Below, in pieces: positions 35,801 through 48,648 of a stretch of 64,000 nucleotides of DNA. How positions within the stretch are numbered: position 1 is the stretch's first letter; each line of letters starts with the position of its first letter. The stretch is from Rhizophlyctis rosea (taxonomy: Eukaryota > Chytridiomycota > Chytridiomycetes > Rhizophlyctidales > Rhizophlyctidaceae), in NCBI GenBank assembly GCA_027596075.1, contig JADGJC010000028.1:62001-126000 (forward strand), written 5' to 3'. A program made the position numbers and the translations under genes. The notes beneath the pieces were generated by a model. The model was given only the letters and a program-made list of their open reading frames with translations. It had not been told where the DNA came from and did not search any database.

Positions 35801-36772
35801 GCTATAATACCGCAACTGCTCAATGCTTTGAAACAAAACCAGGACTCAGAGGACCTCCGGAAACGATTGGAAAGCGTTTCTTTCGCGAAAGATAGTGAAG
35901 TATGTAAAATGTCAATGTTTGAAAAAGGTCACAAATCGCTAAGGATGTTTTGCAGGGAACGGATTGCAAGCTGCAAGCGGAGTGTCTTGCACATGTCGCT
36001 GCGGCGGTGAAGGGCAGCCGAGGTGCAATAGATGCTGCATCAATAGGTGACTTTGAGACGTTGCCACAATCCATCTAAATCAATTCTAACATATTAATAC
36101 ATATTTGCTACAGATAAGGCATGGGACGCATCTCTCGGCACGCTAGAAGGTACATGTGATTGTCAGGTTTCCATGAAACATAGTCCTAAATTCAAATCCT
36201 TAGCATCCTGGCAATCCTTCAAGACTGCGGATGTGCGAGCTTCGCGGAAGCAGCTGGGTCAATGGGTGCAGCTGCTTGAGGTAACCGTAATTCGTATTCT
36301 TTGTAAACTAGAAATTGTCTAAAAGCGCAACCGTGCAGCTGTGCAACTATATATGTATCGGACTCTCTGTAAACGGCGACGATCCCAAACGCAAGACAAA
36401 GGTCAGGCCAGAAGCGACTGAAAGCAGTGTAAGGAAGTGGGATTTCTCAACAATGGCATACAGGGCGCGGACGTATATAAGAACGTGCGGCAGCGATTGC
36501 AGGACGTATTAGTTGCTTTCAGGGAGAAACTTGATGAAGGACTGTCGTTATTGACAAAACAGGGCGCATTCAAGCATAAATCGGCATTGCTTGAGGTTCT
36601 TGGGGAGGAGGTGAGTTGTTGACAACAGGAGCATAACACTCCATCAAATGATTGACACCTAGTTCGGCAGGGTGAGAAGGCAATGGAGTCGGCAGCGAGG
36701 AATGTTTGGGAGAGCCGACTTTCTTCTGTCGGGGAGTTGATCAGTGCACTTAGCGGAAGAATACGAGTTTGA
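32823..36772 (+). CDS. NAA25: NatB auxiliary subunit NAA25/Mdm20
   Basis: Twenty-five exons (first 32823..32871, last 36671..36772) yield 845 residues, in the range of Mdm20/NAA25. The N terminus reads VQEWRLRPVYDALDNGAYKQ and continues ICNKLLKKQSDALILKALKALALDRLGK, the diagnostic start of NAA25 with its TPR-like helices. Later blocks are NHWFMGLVRGKDF, RYFFWTVM, YLQRFGSASWCFDDLRPYL, QPGDDFLVLAAHILVDLY and YEAAAILEYGLLRSKFNFQIKLILIRVY. NAA25 scaffolds the catalytic NAA20 on ribosomes, where NatB acetylates Met-Asp/Glu/Asn/Gln N termini, including actin and tropomyosin. Donor of exon 9 was set at 34230 to keep the conserved frame; exon 11 may start 3 nt later. All other junctions keep phase. 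Confidence 0.92.
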
Positions 36773-37182
36773 TACTTGAATGGAGGAGACATAACTTTTT
36801 GGAGTAGAAGAGCTGAAGAGTGATAGTAATGGTATCAAATGGAGTAATTTATGTCGTGGTATAAACTCGAAGGGTGTTGGTTTCAGGTCAGCTGCATGAG
36901 ATGAAAATCCTCGGGTAACAAAGACAGGTGAAGATGGTGAGGTGGGAATGAATCAGATATGGGGGAGGAGAATATGTAAGCGTTGGGGGACATTGTGGGC
37001 GTCCAGGTCTGTGTCGAATATGCTGGAAATCCAGCCACATGCCTCAGGTTTGTACCACGCCGGCATCCGCTCCTATCATTATGCATTCGCTCTCACATCA
37101 AGTCATTGCGCCTTGCGAATCATGGTCCCGCAGGGGGGTCTTATACTTTTTATTTGACTGTTTGCGCTACCTACACAACTGA
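36773..37182. other. Convergent 3' flanks
   Basis: Between NAA25 (+) and the F-box/ankyrin-like gene (-); nothing recognised. Confidence 0.45.
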
Positions 37183-37830
37183 TCAAACCCCGCAAGCCAA
37201 ACGTGCGGCCTCGAGGAAGAATCTCGCTTCTTCACTTTCCGCCCCATACTCCAGCAGCTTGTTCACCGCCGTATCAATGCTGCCTTCAGCCAGCTGGATA
37301 GAAACAACACACATACATGCAAGCTGTCCCATAGTGATCCATGGCCACGCGCAACCCAACACGGTGTCGAGTGCACATCGACCAATGACACTGCACTTGC
37401 CCAAGTGGCGTAGGTCCGAAGGTTGCATACACTCTGCCTCTTCCCACTGCGGTCGCAGATGCATGATGTCTTGAGCAACCTTGTCCATGTAATCACTAGT
37501 GACATTGCCAGGCACGAACGCAATCAAACGCCTTAACACCCCTTCGTCGACTCGGGAAACAGCTTCTTTGATTGCACTTCCGAGCGCGTCACCGGGCACC
37601 TTCGGTAGGTAGGCGAAGAGGACGTCGAGCTGCCAGGTGCGTAGCGCCCATGCCCAGCAATTCGCGTAGCCCTTCGTGGCGTATCTCCATCCTGCTTCGG
37701 CGAATACGAGGTCGTCTGAAACGATGAGAGCGCGTGCTTTGCGGCAGGTTGCGCGCAAGTTGCGGCCGGCGATTGGGTCACAGACTCTGACGATGTTGGG
37801 GAGGAATTCGAATGGTAGGGTGGCTTCCAT
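37183..37830 (-). CDS. F-box/ankyrin-like hypothetical protein
   Basis: A single-exon frame of 215 residues from ATG 37830. The first 45 residues (LPFEFLPNIVRVCDPIAGRNLRATCRKARALI) look like a divergent F-box: Leu-Pro start, hydrophobic helices and a conserved Cys-Arg. The rest is helical with imperfect repeat-like units of about 30 residues (LDVLFAYLPKVPGDALGSAI, VLRRLIAFVPGN, DTAVNKLLEYG), typical of degenerate ankyrin repeats. Such short F-box-like/ankyrin proteins form large families in some zoosporic fungi. F-box proteins recruit substrates to SCF ubiquitin ligases, but binding is not shown here. Coding status is supported by length and composition; family placement is tentative. Confidence 0.6.
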   Translation of the reverse strand: MEATLPFEFLPNIVRVCDPIAGRNLRATCRKARALIVSDDLVFAEAGWRYATKGYANCWAWALRTWQLDVLFAYLPKVPGDALGSAIKEAVSRVDEGVLRRLIAFVPGNVTSDYMDKVAQDIMHLRPQWEEAECMQPSDLRHLGKCSVIGRCALDTVLGCAWPWITMGQLACMCVVSIQLAEGSIDTAVNKLLEYGAESEEARFFLEAARLACGV

Positions 37831-37864
37831 TATGGTATGGAACGTGTGATAGTCGATGCTTCGT

Positions 37865-38245
37865 TCAGGGAGGAAGCGTCAAGATGTAGAACTTCGTTGG
37901 CAACAAAGGGTATTGCGAAATCTGTGAACTGGCGGGTGACACTGTAAGAACCTCGGTCTGGTAAATTTCGCCCGCCACCACCAAGACCGTGCCTTCCACA
38001 GCAGTCTTCACCTTCAGAAAGACAATTCCTTCCACCTCAGCGTTCACTGTATGCAGAAGATTGCTCTTGAACGACCAATGGCGGTGATTGCAAAAATAGA
38101 TCTGAGTTTGAGCGTGGGAAAGAACTGGGGACCACTGTACCCTGGCAATAAAGTTGCGCCCAACCAGCCCCTTGAAAACCGCGTCACAGATATGATCGGC
38201 AATGTCACCATGAATGGAATGAATATGACCATTTTGGGGATATAT
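37865..38245 (-). CDS. Uncertain ORF without ATG
   Basis: An open frame of 126 codons between in-frame TAA (38246-38248) and TGA (37865-37867). Its composition looks protein-like, for example QTQIYFCNHRHWSFKSNLL and VNAEVEGIVFLKVKTAVEGT. There is no Met in frame, so it would need an upstream exon or is chance. A possible acceptor (CATACAG) at 38048 would start an exon at 38047. It lies 34 bp upstream of the F-box-like start codon on the same strand. I recognise no family. Confidence 0.3.
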   Translation of the reverse strand: MYPQNGHIHSIHGDIADHICDAVFKGLVGRNFIARVQWSPVLSHAQTQIYFCNHRHWSFKSNLLHTVNAEVEGIVFLKVKTAVEGTVLVVAGEIYQTEVLTVSPASSQISQYPLLPTKFYILTLPP

Positions 38246-38248
38246 TTA

Positions 38249-38643
38249 TCAACCACACGTCATCGTTCACATCTCGGCTCGGTGGGAACGGTGGGGTACA
38301 ATTCGGAAAGGGGAAACTGCAAGGGGACAGGAGGAAAGGAAACGTGAAGAGAGATGGATGGGATTGGCTGGGGATAGATGGCAGGTGGCACCAGCAAAGA
38401 ACGTGGGCTGCACCAAAGATCATTCATTGATGAATAGAAAAGCTATCAATAGGCAGACCCCTTCTTGCCTCGTTATTTCCCACACTGTTTACCCTGAAAA
38501 GTCGCGTGGTACGCACCATACTATAACCAAACAAACAAGCACTGGACATATAAATAGGATCAAGGTATGCTGAAGTGGTTGGCTAGCACAACTTGGAACC
38601 ATACACATAAACTAAACTTGCCCGATATCAATCCACAATAATC
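38249..38643. other. Intergenic upstream of PGM
   Basis: Promoter side of phosphoglucomutase. Two GA-rich tracts (about 38280-38370) and an AT-rich ATATAAATAG (about 38547-38557), roughly 90 bp before the ATG, which is a reasonable TATA element for the PGM gene. Confidence 0.45.
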
Positions 38644-41282
<2,639 letters not shown>

Positions 41283-43013
41283 ATTGATTGTTATCAATTG
41301 TTATGCGATCTGTATGCAGTGTATAATAGAGATTTTTGATGGATTGATGATTCGTGTTCTGTGATGGTGCCAATAAGAATTACGCAACGAATCCCGAGGG
41401 TAATCTGGGAGTGGGATCGAACCACACCATGAAGCACCAAAGTGCAACACCTTTGACAGATCTGGGGAAGGGAAGTCGGCGCGGAATTGCTATGAGTTTT
41501 GCAAACTGTCACCCATTGGCCTGCTGCAACTCATTCCAAATAAGCTGCACACCATTCTCAGCTACCGCTCCCGCCATTCGCTAGGCGGTGCTGCTAGACT
41601 CCCACAACATTTCGCCCCGCGAACATATTGTAAATCACCAGCGAATGTTTGACCGACACGAACATCACAACATCTATGACAAACCCCTCATATGTCCGCC
41701 CACAGATTGTGCCTTGTCCAATTGCTGGGACGGCCGCGACTCTGCGCACTAGGTGTGTCCGATCTTCCAAGGCCCTTCGTTGCAATGTTCATTTCCAACA
41801 GCTACAGGATCTCCCTGGTCCAGGCCTAAGAAACGAGCGCAACACCGTATCTTGACATTTCACCGCACAGGCGAAACACAAGGTCCCCCAGACACCAAGT
41901 GTGAACCCAGGGTTCTTCGATGCCAAGGCGTCTGATGGGGGTGAGAAGCCCTTGTCCCAGACAAAGCCACCAACAGCCCAACACATTCACACTATGCTCA
42001 AGACGCCTTACCGCTGCCACCAGTACAACCACAGAGCGGATAGGACGAATGTGAGGCAAAAAGCTCAGCATCCAGTTGCCTACCACTAATGGAACCCTTC
42101 CTCAGATATACCGAGGAGGGCTGCCCGGCCCAATCACAAGTTCGGACGCTTCCGCATCGTCAGGACGAGCCTCTGTTAGTCGTCTGACGTGGAAAAACTT
42201 ACGGCCACGTAAAGGATGGTGTTACCAATTAACACTTCCTGAACATGTTTCGGATAAGGAGGAAAAGAAAGTGGAACCATGTCCGGCCCTCTTGTGTCTC
42301 GTTACATGCTACATGCTGGGGTTCCTAGCAAAGACTTCCCCAACCCAATGCAATGGCAACTGCAGCGCGTGTCAGGGTCCTTGGTGGCTTCTTGCAGGGT
42401 CCCGACTCCCGGACTTCGCTAAGTTCACTTCCATTTGACGCCATGCCGCAATTGTGGGCCAGGGTGTGTGTGACCGAAATTTGTGGGTCACAGAAGGTGA
42501 CTCATAACGACTAATTCCTGAATGTTGATCCAGCCGCTAGCCGCACCACTCCAGCAGGGGACCAGAGATCTCATGCTCATGTGAAAGAACCTGCTCTTCC
42601 TCATTATCGTTTCGAACAGACAACCCCGTCAAAACTCACATCGAAACATTCCTTGTTAGTATCAATATAATATGTGTGTGCAGCTGTCGATGGCCGACGG
42701 ATGGATGGTGGAATTGTGGGGGGAATTTTGATGGATGGTCAGGATGGATGGATGGACGGAAGGGGCGGGTGGGATGGGGTTAGGAGTCATGGAAGGCGAG
42801 TCGAGAATGGCTGAATGTCGGAAACCGAGGACAAGGAGGGAGAAGAAGCGTGGACTTCGGGTGGAAGGGGTTGTGAAGAAGGGGTGCTGTTGGGCGCAAT
42901 TTGAATGGCATCGTTGCCATCGGCTGCGGAATGGTATCTCTTTCCGGCGTTATGCAAACGAAATGCTAACAAGCTTTCTTTCCTCTCTATCAACTATTTG
43001 CTTCTTTTAGCAA
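41283..43013. other. Intergenic, no gene seen
   Basis: About 1.7 kb between PGM and RPS2, both on the plus strand. Open frames are short or lack ATG. A minus-strand TGGTTCGATCCCA near 41410-41422 resembles a tRNA T-arm but lacks the rest of a tRNA. A GGAT-rich simple repeat lies at 42698-42761. The pyrimidine-rich stretch just before 43014 fits a ribosomal-protein 5' leader. Confidence 0.5.
42698..42761. repeat. (GGAT)n-like simple repeat
   Basis: Imperfect tandem GGAT/GATG units (ggatggatggtgg, then gatggatggtcaggatggatggatgg), interrupted by a G-run. A low-complexity tract upstream of RPS2 with no assigned function. Confidence 0.8.
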
Positions 43014-44140
43014 ATGGCTGATCAAGTCTCGGTAAGTTTTTGCCATGAGTTAAGCTCTTCTTTTTTTGGTGGATACTAAACGCCATCCTGTTCTGCACTC
43101 ATAGGCCGAAGGGCGCGGTATGTTACGAATCAAAAGGTTGACAGTGAGGGATGATGAATACTGATGGAATATTGTTGAATAGGGCGCGGAGGATTCGGAC
43201 GCGGTGGACGCGGCGACAGGCGTGGACGCCGTGGTGACCGCGGAAGGGGCAGGGGTCGGGGACGCAAGGACGACGACAAGAAGGAATGGTGAGGGGTCTT
43301 TTTTGGAAGAGAACTTTGATGGGAGGACATGGCGGCTGACCGAATATGTTGGATATCAGGACCCCCGTCACCAAGTTGGGTCGTCTCGTCAAGGATGGCA
43401 AGATCAAGACCATCCAAGACATCTACTTGTTCTCTCTCCCGATCAAGGAGTACCAAATCGTCGACTTCTTCTTGCCTAAGCTTAAGGACGAGGTCATGAA
43501 GATTATGCCCGTCCAGAAGCAGACCCGTGCCGGTCAACGTACCCGCTTCAAGGCGTTCGTTGTTATCGGTGACTACGATGGCCACGTCGGTCTCGGTGTT
43601 AAGTGCTCTAAGGAAGTTGCCACCGCTATCCGTGGCGCTATCATCCTCGCCAAGTTGAGCGTTATCCCCGTCCGCCGCGGCTACTGGGGTACCGTTCTTG
43701 GTGAGCCTCACACCGTCCCCGCCAAGGTAACCACATTCTGTCTACCGCTTCGCGTCATGTCGTGTGGCTAACCTTCGTATTTACAGGTTACCGGCAAGTG
43801 CGGTTCCACTGTCACTCGTCTCGTCCCGGCTCCCCGCGGTACCGGCATCGTCGCCGCCCCTGTCCCCAAGAAGCTTCTTCAGCTCGCTGGTATTCAAGAC
43901 TGCTACACCACCGCCCGTGGGTCTACTAAGACTCTCGGCAACTTCGTTAAGGCCACTTTCATGGCCATCGCCAACACCTACGGTTTCCTCACCCCTGACC
44001 TTTGGGCTGAGACCAGGTTCGAGGTTTCTCCTTACCAACAATGGTGCGTATCAAAGATGTTAGTGCGCAATGGTAGATTTAGTTCCTGACTCCATTGCTA
44101 CAGGTCCGACTGGCTCAGCAAGACTGGCAAGCGCAACTAA
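43014..44140 (+). CDS. RPS2: 40S ribosomal protein uS5 (S2)
   Basis: join(43014..43031,43105..43117,43183..43288,43360..43726,43787..44043,44104..44140), 265 residues. The first two exons are tiny (18 and 13 nt) and exon 3 encodes the RGG-rich tail typical of eukaryotic S2. The core is nearly invariant: [75 protein letters not shown] and RRGYWG, then [18 protein letters not shown]. It ends [11 protein letters not shown]. uS5 helps build the mRNA entry channel of the 40S subunit; the RGG tail is a known arginine-methylation region in the family. Identification is certain. Confidence 0.98.
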
Positions 44141-44957
44141 ATGTGCTCTATCTATTAGTGGATGGTAGCGGATGGTAGCAGGATGAGTGGGGGTTGTTTG
44201 TGTGCGGATGGGTGGGTTTGTAGAAACGGAATAAAGGTGTTTTGATTTTCACCTCATGTGTGATCTCTTGTTTTTCATTGAGAGGAGTCGTGTCTGTCGT
44301 GATGAGTGGGATTATTCCAGTTATGATGTCATGACTGTGGAAAAAGGGATGTGGAGCCTCTCCCGTTTGACTTCATGTGGATAGGGGGTTTCTGTTCGGG
44401 GCGGACGGTTGACTTTGATTATTCCCGAAGGGAAAGCACAGATGTTCGGTTTTGGCGAAGATTTGCGGCGTGGCAAAATGCTTCGAAATTCCATATGACC
44501 GTATGGCGAAGATGCACCAAACCGATCATCAGGCGATGCCTGCCAACGACATCTGCGGTGCTATCAACATGCACGGTGGGGTTCCCTCGTACTTCGTCAG
44601 GTGCCACATCGTTTGCTTGTTATCTGCCTTTGATTTGCCCATGCAACTCTACGACCCCACTCGCGCATTTGAAGCAGATATCTATCTATGCCTCTTCATT
44701 GGAAGTGAAAGGAAGCAAGTTCTTACACTTGTTACATACAATGACATGATTGATGTGGAAGAATTGGCGGGACAGAGAATTAGACGGGATCCTGGCTGTC
44801 ATTTTTGGTTTTGCCACTTCATACTTCTTTATTCTTCTTGTATCAGCGGTGTACAGGTATACCCGTGAGGGCTCCGAGCTCCTTCGCAACTGGCGGTTTG
44901 ACAAGTTTACATTTGCTTTACACATTCTGCCGCGCATACTTTACAATTGTTTACATT
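44141..44957. other. Convergent 3' flanks, no gene seen
   Basis: Between RPS2 (+) and the aldo-keto reductase (-). One ATG-started frame of 138 codons (44452-44868, plus) has no recognisable motif and I do not call it a gene. Confidence 0.45.
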
Positions 44958-46495
44958 CTAAGAATGACCCCAAATGTTTCTGGGCACGTAGGCTTCCTCC
45001 AATGCCTTTAAATCCCCCTCATCCAACTTCACCTTCAAACTACCAATCAAGTCATCAATGTACTCTACTTTGCTGATTCCGACAATAGGACTTGTAACAC
45101 CCTTGGCAAAGAGCCATGCCAAACAGACTTGGGACTTTGTGCATCCCTTCTTTTCCGCAACATCTGAGACAGCCTGTGCAATCTTCTGGATGGCTTGCTC
45201 AACATGAGGAGGCACTGATGGCATACGGAAGGGGTCAGTTTGAGAACGAGTGGTTTGGTAGCCGGAGGAGGTTAGCAATCCGCGTGCTGGAAGAGAATGT
45301 CAACATTGTGAACCATACTTCTGACACGATGAAGATAACAACTCACCCAATGGCGACCAAGGGATCAATGCAACTTGAGAATCAAGGCACATAGGGTTCA
45401 TCTGAAAGCAAACACATAAGATGTTTTGTGATTTACGACAGCAGCAGTGCATACCAACCTCCCGCTCTTCCTCTCTGTATGCCAAATTGTAGTAATTCTG
45501 AATGGACATGCTGTTAACCTGCAGTTGTTCAAACCTAAGATTTCTAACATCGTACCTGCATTGAGACAAACTTGGTCCATCCATGCTTCTCAGCGACAGC
45601 CTGTGCTTTCGAAAACTGCCATGCCCACATGGAGGATGCTGTTCAGGGTTTTTAGGGTGAGACGAATTCACCCTGCAGCCTTGCCGATGGAAGCCATGAT
45701 CTTACCTCCAATGTAGCGAACCTTGCCCATACGGACCAAATCATTCAATGCTTCCATTGTTTCCTCTATAGGTGTGTTCTTGTCCCATCGATGGATTTGG
45801 TACAAGTCAATGTCTGAGCAAGTTGTGAGATCTTGAATTTGATGTCCGAAATTGAAACAGACAATCACATACAGTCAACCCCAAGACGTCGCAGGCTGGC
45901 ATCCACCGCATCGAAGATGTGCTGCTGTATTGTTAGTAAACAAAACATACGGAAGCCACACACCACGCATCCTTACTTTACGCGACAATCCACCCTTGTT
46001 CACCAGAGGCGGACGGTTGAATGGCTTGCCGTCAATACGGAATCCGGGATTCTCCTCAATGGCGGGATTGTAGACCTTGGACGCAATCACAATTTGATCG
46101 CGCGGGATGTTGAACTTCTTGAGGGCAACACCAAGAATGCGCTCACTTTCGCCGTTGCTGTACATATCCGCGGTATCGCTTCATGATGGAACCGGGGGAT
46201 TAGTTAATGCATGAGATAATTGGCGATCAAGGTCAAAACTAACAAGAAATTGATCCCAGCATCCCAACATGCTTTGATGATGTTCAAAGAGGCTTCCTCT
46301 TCTAGAACCCATTTCATCCACTGAAAGTATATGCCTCAATATTGTGCCAATGTTGAGTGTGTTCGATGAGAAGGGTCTTACAGTGCTCGAGCCGAAGGTC
46401 ATGCACCCTGCGCAAATTCGCGAGACGTACAGTCCCGTACCTCCCAGACGAACATACTCCATAGGGCTGTCGCCCTCCTGGTTTACCGCCACCAT
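44958..46495 (-). CDS. Aldo-keto reductase
   Basis: Nine exons, complement(join(44958..45286,45347..45401,45459..45497,45556..45638,45706..45813,45873..45921,45977..46178,46244..46320,46382..46495)), 351 residues. It has a TIM-barrel AKR of the Tas/YajO/aryl-alcohol dehydrogenase group: [24 protein letters not shown], the catalytic [14 protein letters not shown] (Asp, Tyr), ASKVYNP (catalytic Lys), [18 protein letters not shown] (catalytic His), [25 protein letters not shown], and a C-terminal [17 protein letters not shown] for the NADP phosphate. It should reduce aldehydes or ketones with NADPH; the substrate is unknown. The fourth exon start was chosen at 45921 to read RKHIFDAV as in relatives. 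It is divergent from the cis-prenyltransferase. Confidence 0.94.
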
Positions 46496-46931
46496 CTTTT
46501 TGGGTAGAAGTTCGGAAAATGTGGGTAGATGAGTGTGGGGGAAGGACTTCCCCCTCCAGACATGCAGGTGTGCCTCTTGAGTGGCGAGTTCCCTGTGGCT
46601 TGGACCTGCCACTTGAAACTTCAACTGCCAAGATTTTGGTCCCATCTATTTCTTCTTGCCCTCAACACATCTATCTATTCAGAACACTATAGGGCGCCTC
46701 CCACAGCTGTCAATGCACGCATACTGAGATATGTTACCGACTGAGCTGCTTTAAGTGTATGTTACTGTCGAGAACTAGGGCTACGGCCAAACTTCAAGCT
46801 AACTCAACGTCCGCCGCAGAGAAGTTTGTTTACTGACGAACATTCTGTTTGTTTACTTTCCAGTCCTTACCCCCCGACCGCCAACTTCCATAACCAAACC
46901 GACATACACCATCCTCTATGAACCTCCCACT
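46496..46931. promoter_or_regulatory. Shared divergent promoter region
   Basis: 436 bp between the aldo-keto reductase and cis-prenyltransferase start codons. No specific motif recognised; two TTTACTG-type repeats occur near 46830-46860. Confidence 0.35.
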
Positions 46932-48263
46932 ATGAAATCACAACACGAGTTTCCTTCCACAGGCACCTCCTCCCCTCCCCTCCCTGAAATTCCCTCCTCA
47001 CCCACTTTCTCGACACCGGTAATATGGCTTCTAGCTGTTATCCTTCTCGCTGGCCCCATCCTTGCTCTCTTAGCACATTTCCGCCCAATCCTTTCCTTCC
47101 TATCTCCTGACTTTCGCCGCACATCACGAAATGAAGAAGGGCGACCACAGCCCAACATCCTGGTGCGCATTGCCTTGAACCTCTTTAGCATTGGTCCAAT
47201 TCCCAATCATATTGCGTTCATTATGGACGGCAATCGCCGTTATGCCCGAAAAGTGAATGTGCATACGGGTGTGGGGCATGAGACTGGAAGACAAGTTCTC
47301 ACAAAGGTTGGTCTGTCATTGCATTTGCGGGTTTGCGTCTAATCGTGAAACTCATATATCGTTGTGCATGCTCAAGACTCTGGATTGGTGTATGCGTTTG
47401 GGTGTACGGGTAGTAACGGTGTATGCATTCAGCATAGAGAACTTCAAGCGTAAACCGGAAGAGGTCGAGCTCCTGATGGATTTAGCTGCACATGTCTTTG
47501 AAGAGTATGTCCAAAACAGGTGAGAATCACTCTTCCTACAACCAAATTCCGACTTGAGACTCAACCATTGATTGCCAACAGCGAACTCTTTGGTTACCAT
47601 GGAATATCTATTCGAGTAATAGGGGACCGCTCCCTCCTACCAGCTCAAGTCAATCAAGCTGCGGCACGAGCCGAAGCAGCAACCAAGCACAACACACGTG
47701 CCATTCTCAATGTCTGCATACCTTACACATCACGGCATGAGATGACACAAGCGATGAGTAGGGTGGTGCAAGGGTTGGAGAGGGGGTGGATTGGGGATGA
47801 TGATGTATCGGCGGAGCTCATCACGGGGTGTATGGATGTTGGGAATGGAGGGTCAGGGAGGATCGTTTCCAATATCCATAGGGATGATACTCTGGAGGGG
47901 AGGGCGGGTGATGAGGACGATTTCGGGGACGAATGTGCGATGACTGCCATGGACACGGGGGTAGACATCCTGGTACGGACATCGGGCGAAGTTCGATTGA
48001 GTGACTTCTTGCTCTGGCAGGTCTGTGATAATTGCCAGATCCACTTCCTGGATGTTCTGTGGCCAGAATTCACATTCTGGCACATGCTGCCCGTGTTGCT
48101 TGCTTATCAAGTGAAGATGGCGCGACAATGGATGGAGAGGTCCGGAAAGCGAGAAACAGGAGGGAGGGGAAGTTTGGCGGCGCACGATGGTCGAATATCC
48201 CAATTTTTGGATGCCATTCATCAAGGACCAGATCCTTTGATATCAGACAATAGTATTCAATAG
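46932..48263 (+). CDS. RER2: Dehydrodolichyl diphosphate synthase (cis-prenyltransferase)
   Basis: join(46932..47306,47377..47519,47582..48263), 399 residues. It extends farnesyl diphosphate with isopentenyl units to the polyprenol for dolichol, at the ER. A single N-terminal membrane helix (VIWLLAVILLAGPILALLAHF-type, about residues 29-50) precedes the catalytic domain. Motifs: HIAFIMDGNRRYARK (catalytic Asp and diphosphate-binding Arg), LGVRVVTVYAFSIENFKR, and VDILVRTSGEVRLSDFLLWQ followed by FLDVLWPEF. Between NVCIPYTSRHEM and the RTSG motif there is a long acidic insertion (around HRDDTLEGRAGDEDDFGDE) not in the core family. The yeast orthologues are Rer2/Srt1; which one this equals cannot be told. 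Confidence 0.95.
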
Positions 48264-48648
48264 AGTCAATATATTACCTGTTGTTCTAGGACATTACTTT
48301 TGCGAATTGAGTAGCCTGAGATAAGCTATCAAGTAAAGCATGAGCTATGAATAGACTACCTCTCGAAGTCTATGTAACTAAATCAAAATAGATGCTTCTA
48401 CAGCACAAATGCGAGAATTCTGTGGACGCCCAGTTGCATTATGTGCGCATGTTGACTGGTAACTAGCAATGGCAACTTTTGTAGCATGTGAGGCGAATAA
48501 CGGCGCGGGTCCGCTATCACGAATGGCGAATCAAAAAGAAATCTATTCTGCCATGCTTTTGTACAGTGAGAGAACCAACAGAAAATACAAAAAGGAATCT
48601 AATGCAAATCAATCTCCTCACCCACCATATCCCATGTTTGAACCCCGA
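48264..48648. other. Convergent 3' flanks
   Basis: Between the cis-prenyltransferase (+) and synaptojanin-like (-) stops. Nothing recognised. Confidence 0.45.

Noticed and set aside
41400..41470. tRNA-like sequence on the minus strand (TGGTTCGATCCCA T-arm)
   Set aside because: The T-stem has a mismatch, no matching 5' acceptor strand or D arm is found at the right distance, and the possible anticodon stem has an 8-nt loop.
44452..44868. 138-codon ATG-started frame between RPS2 and the aldo-keto reductase
   Set aside because: No family resemblance and unusual Cys/His-rich composition; most likely chance in the 3' flanks.
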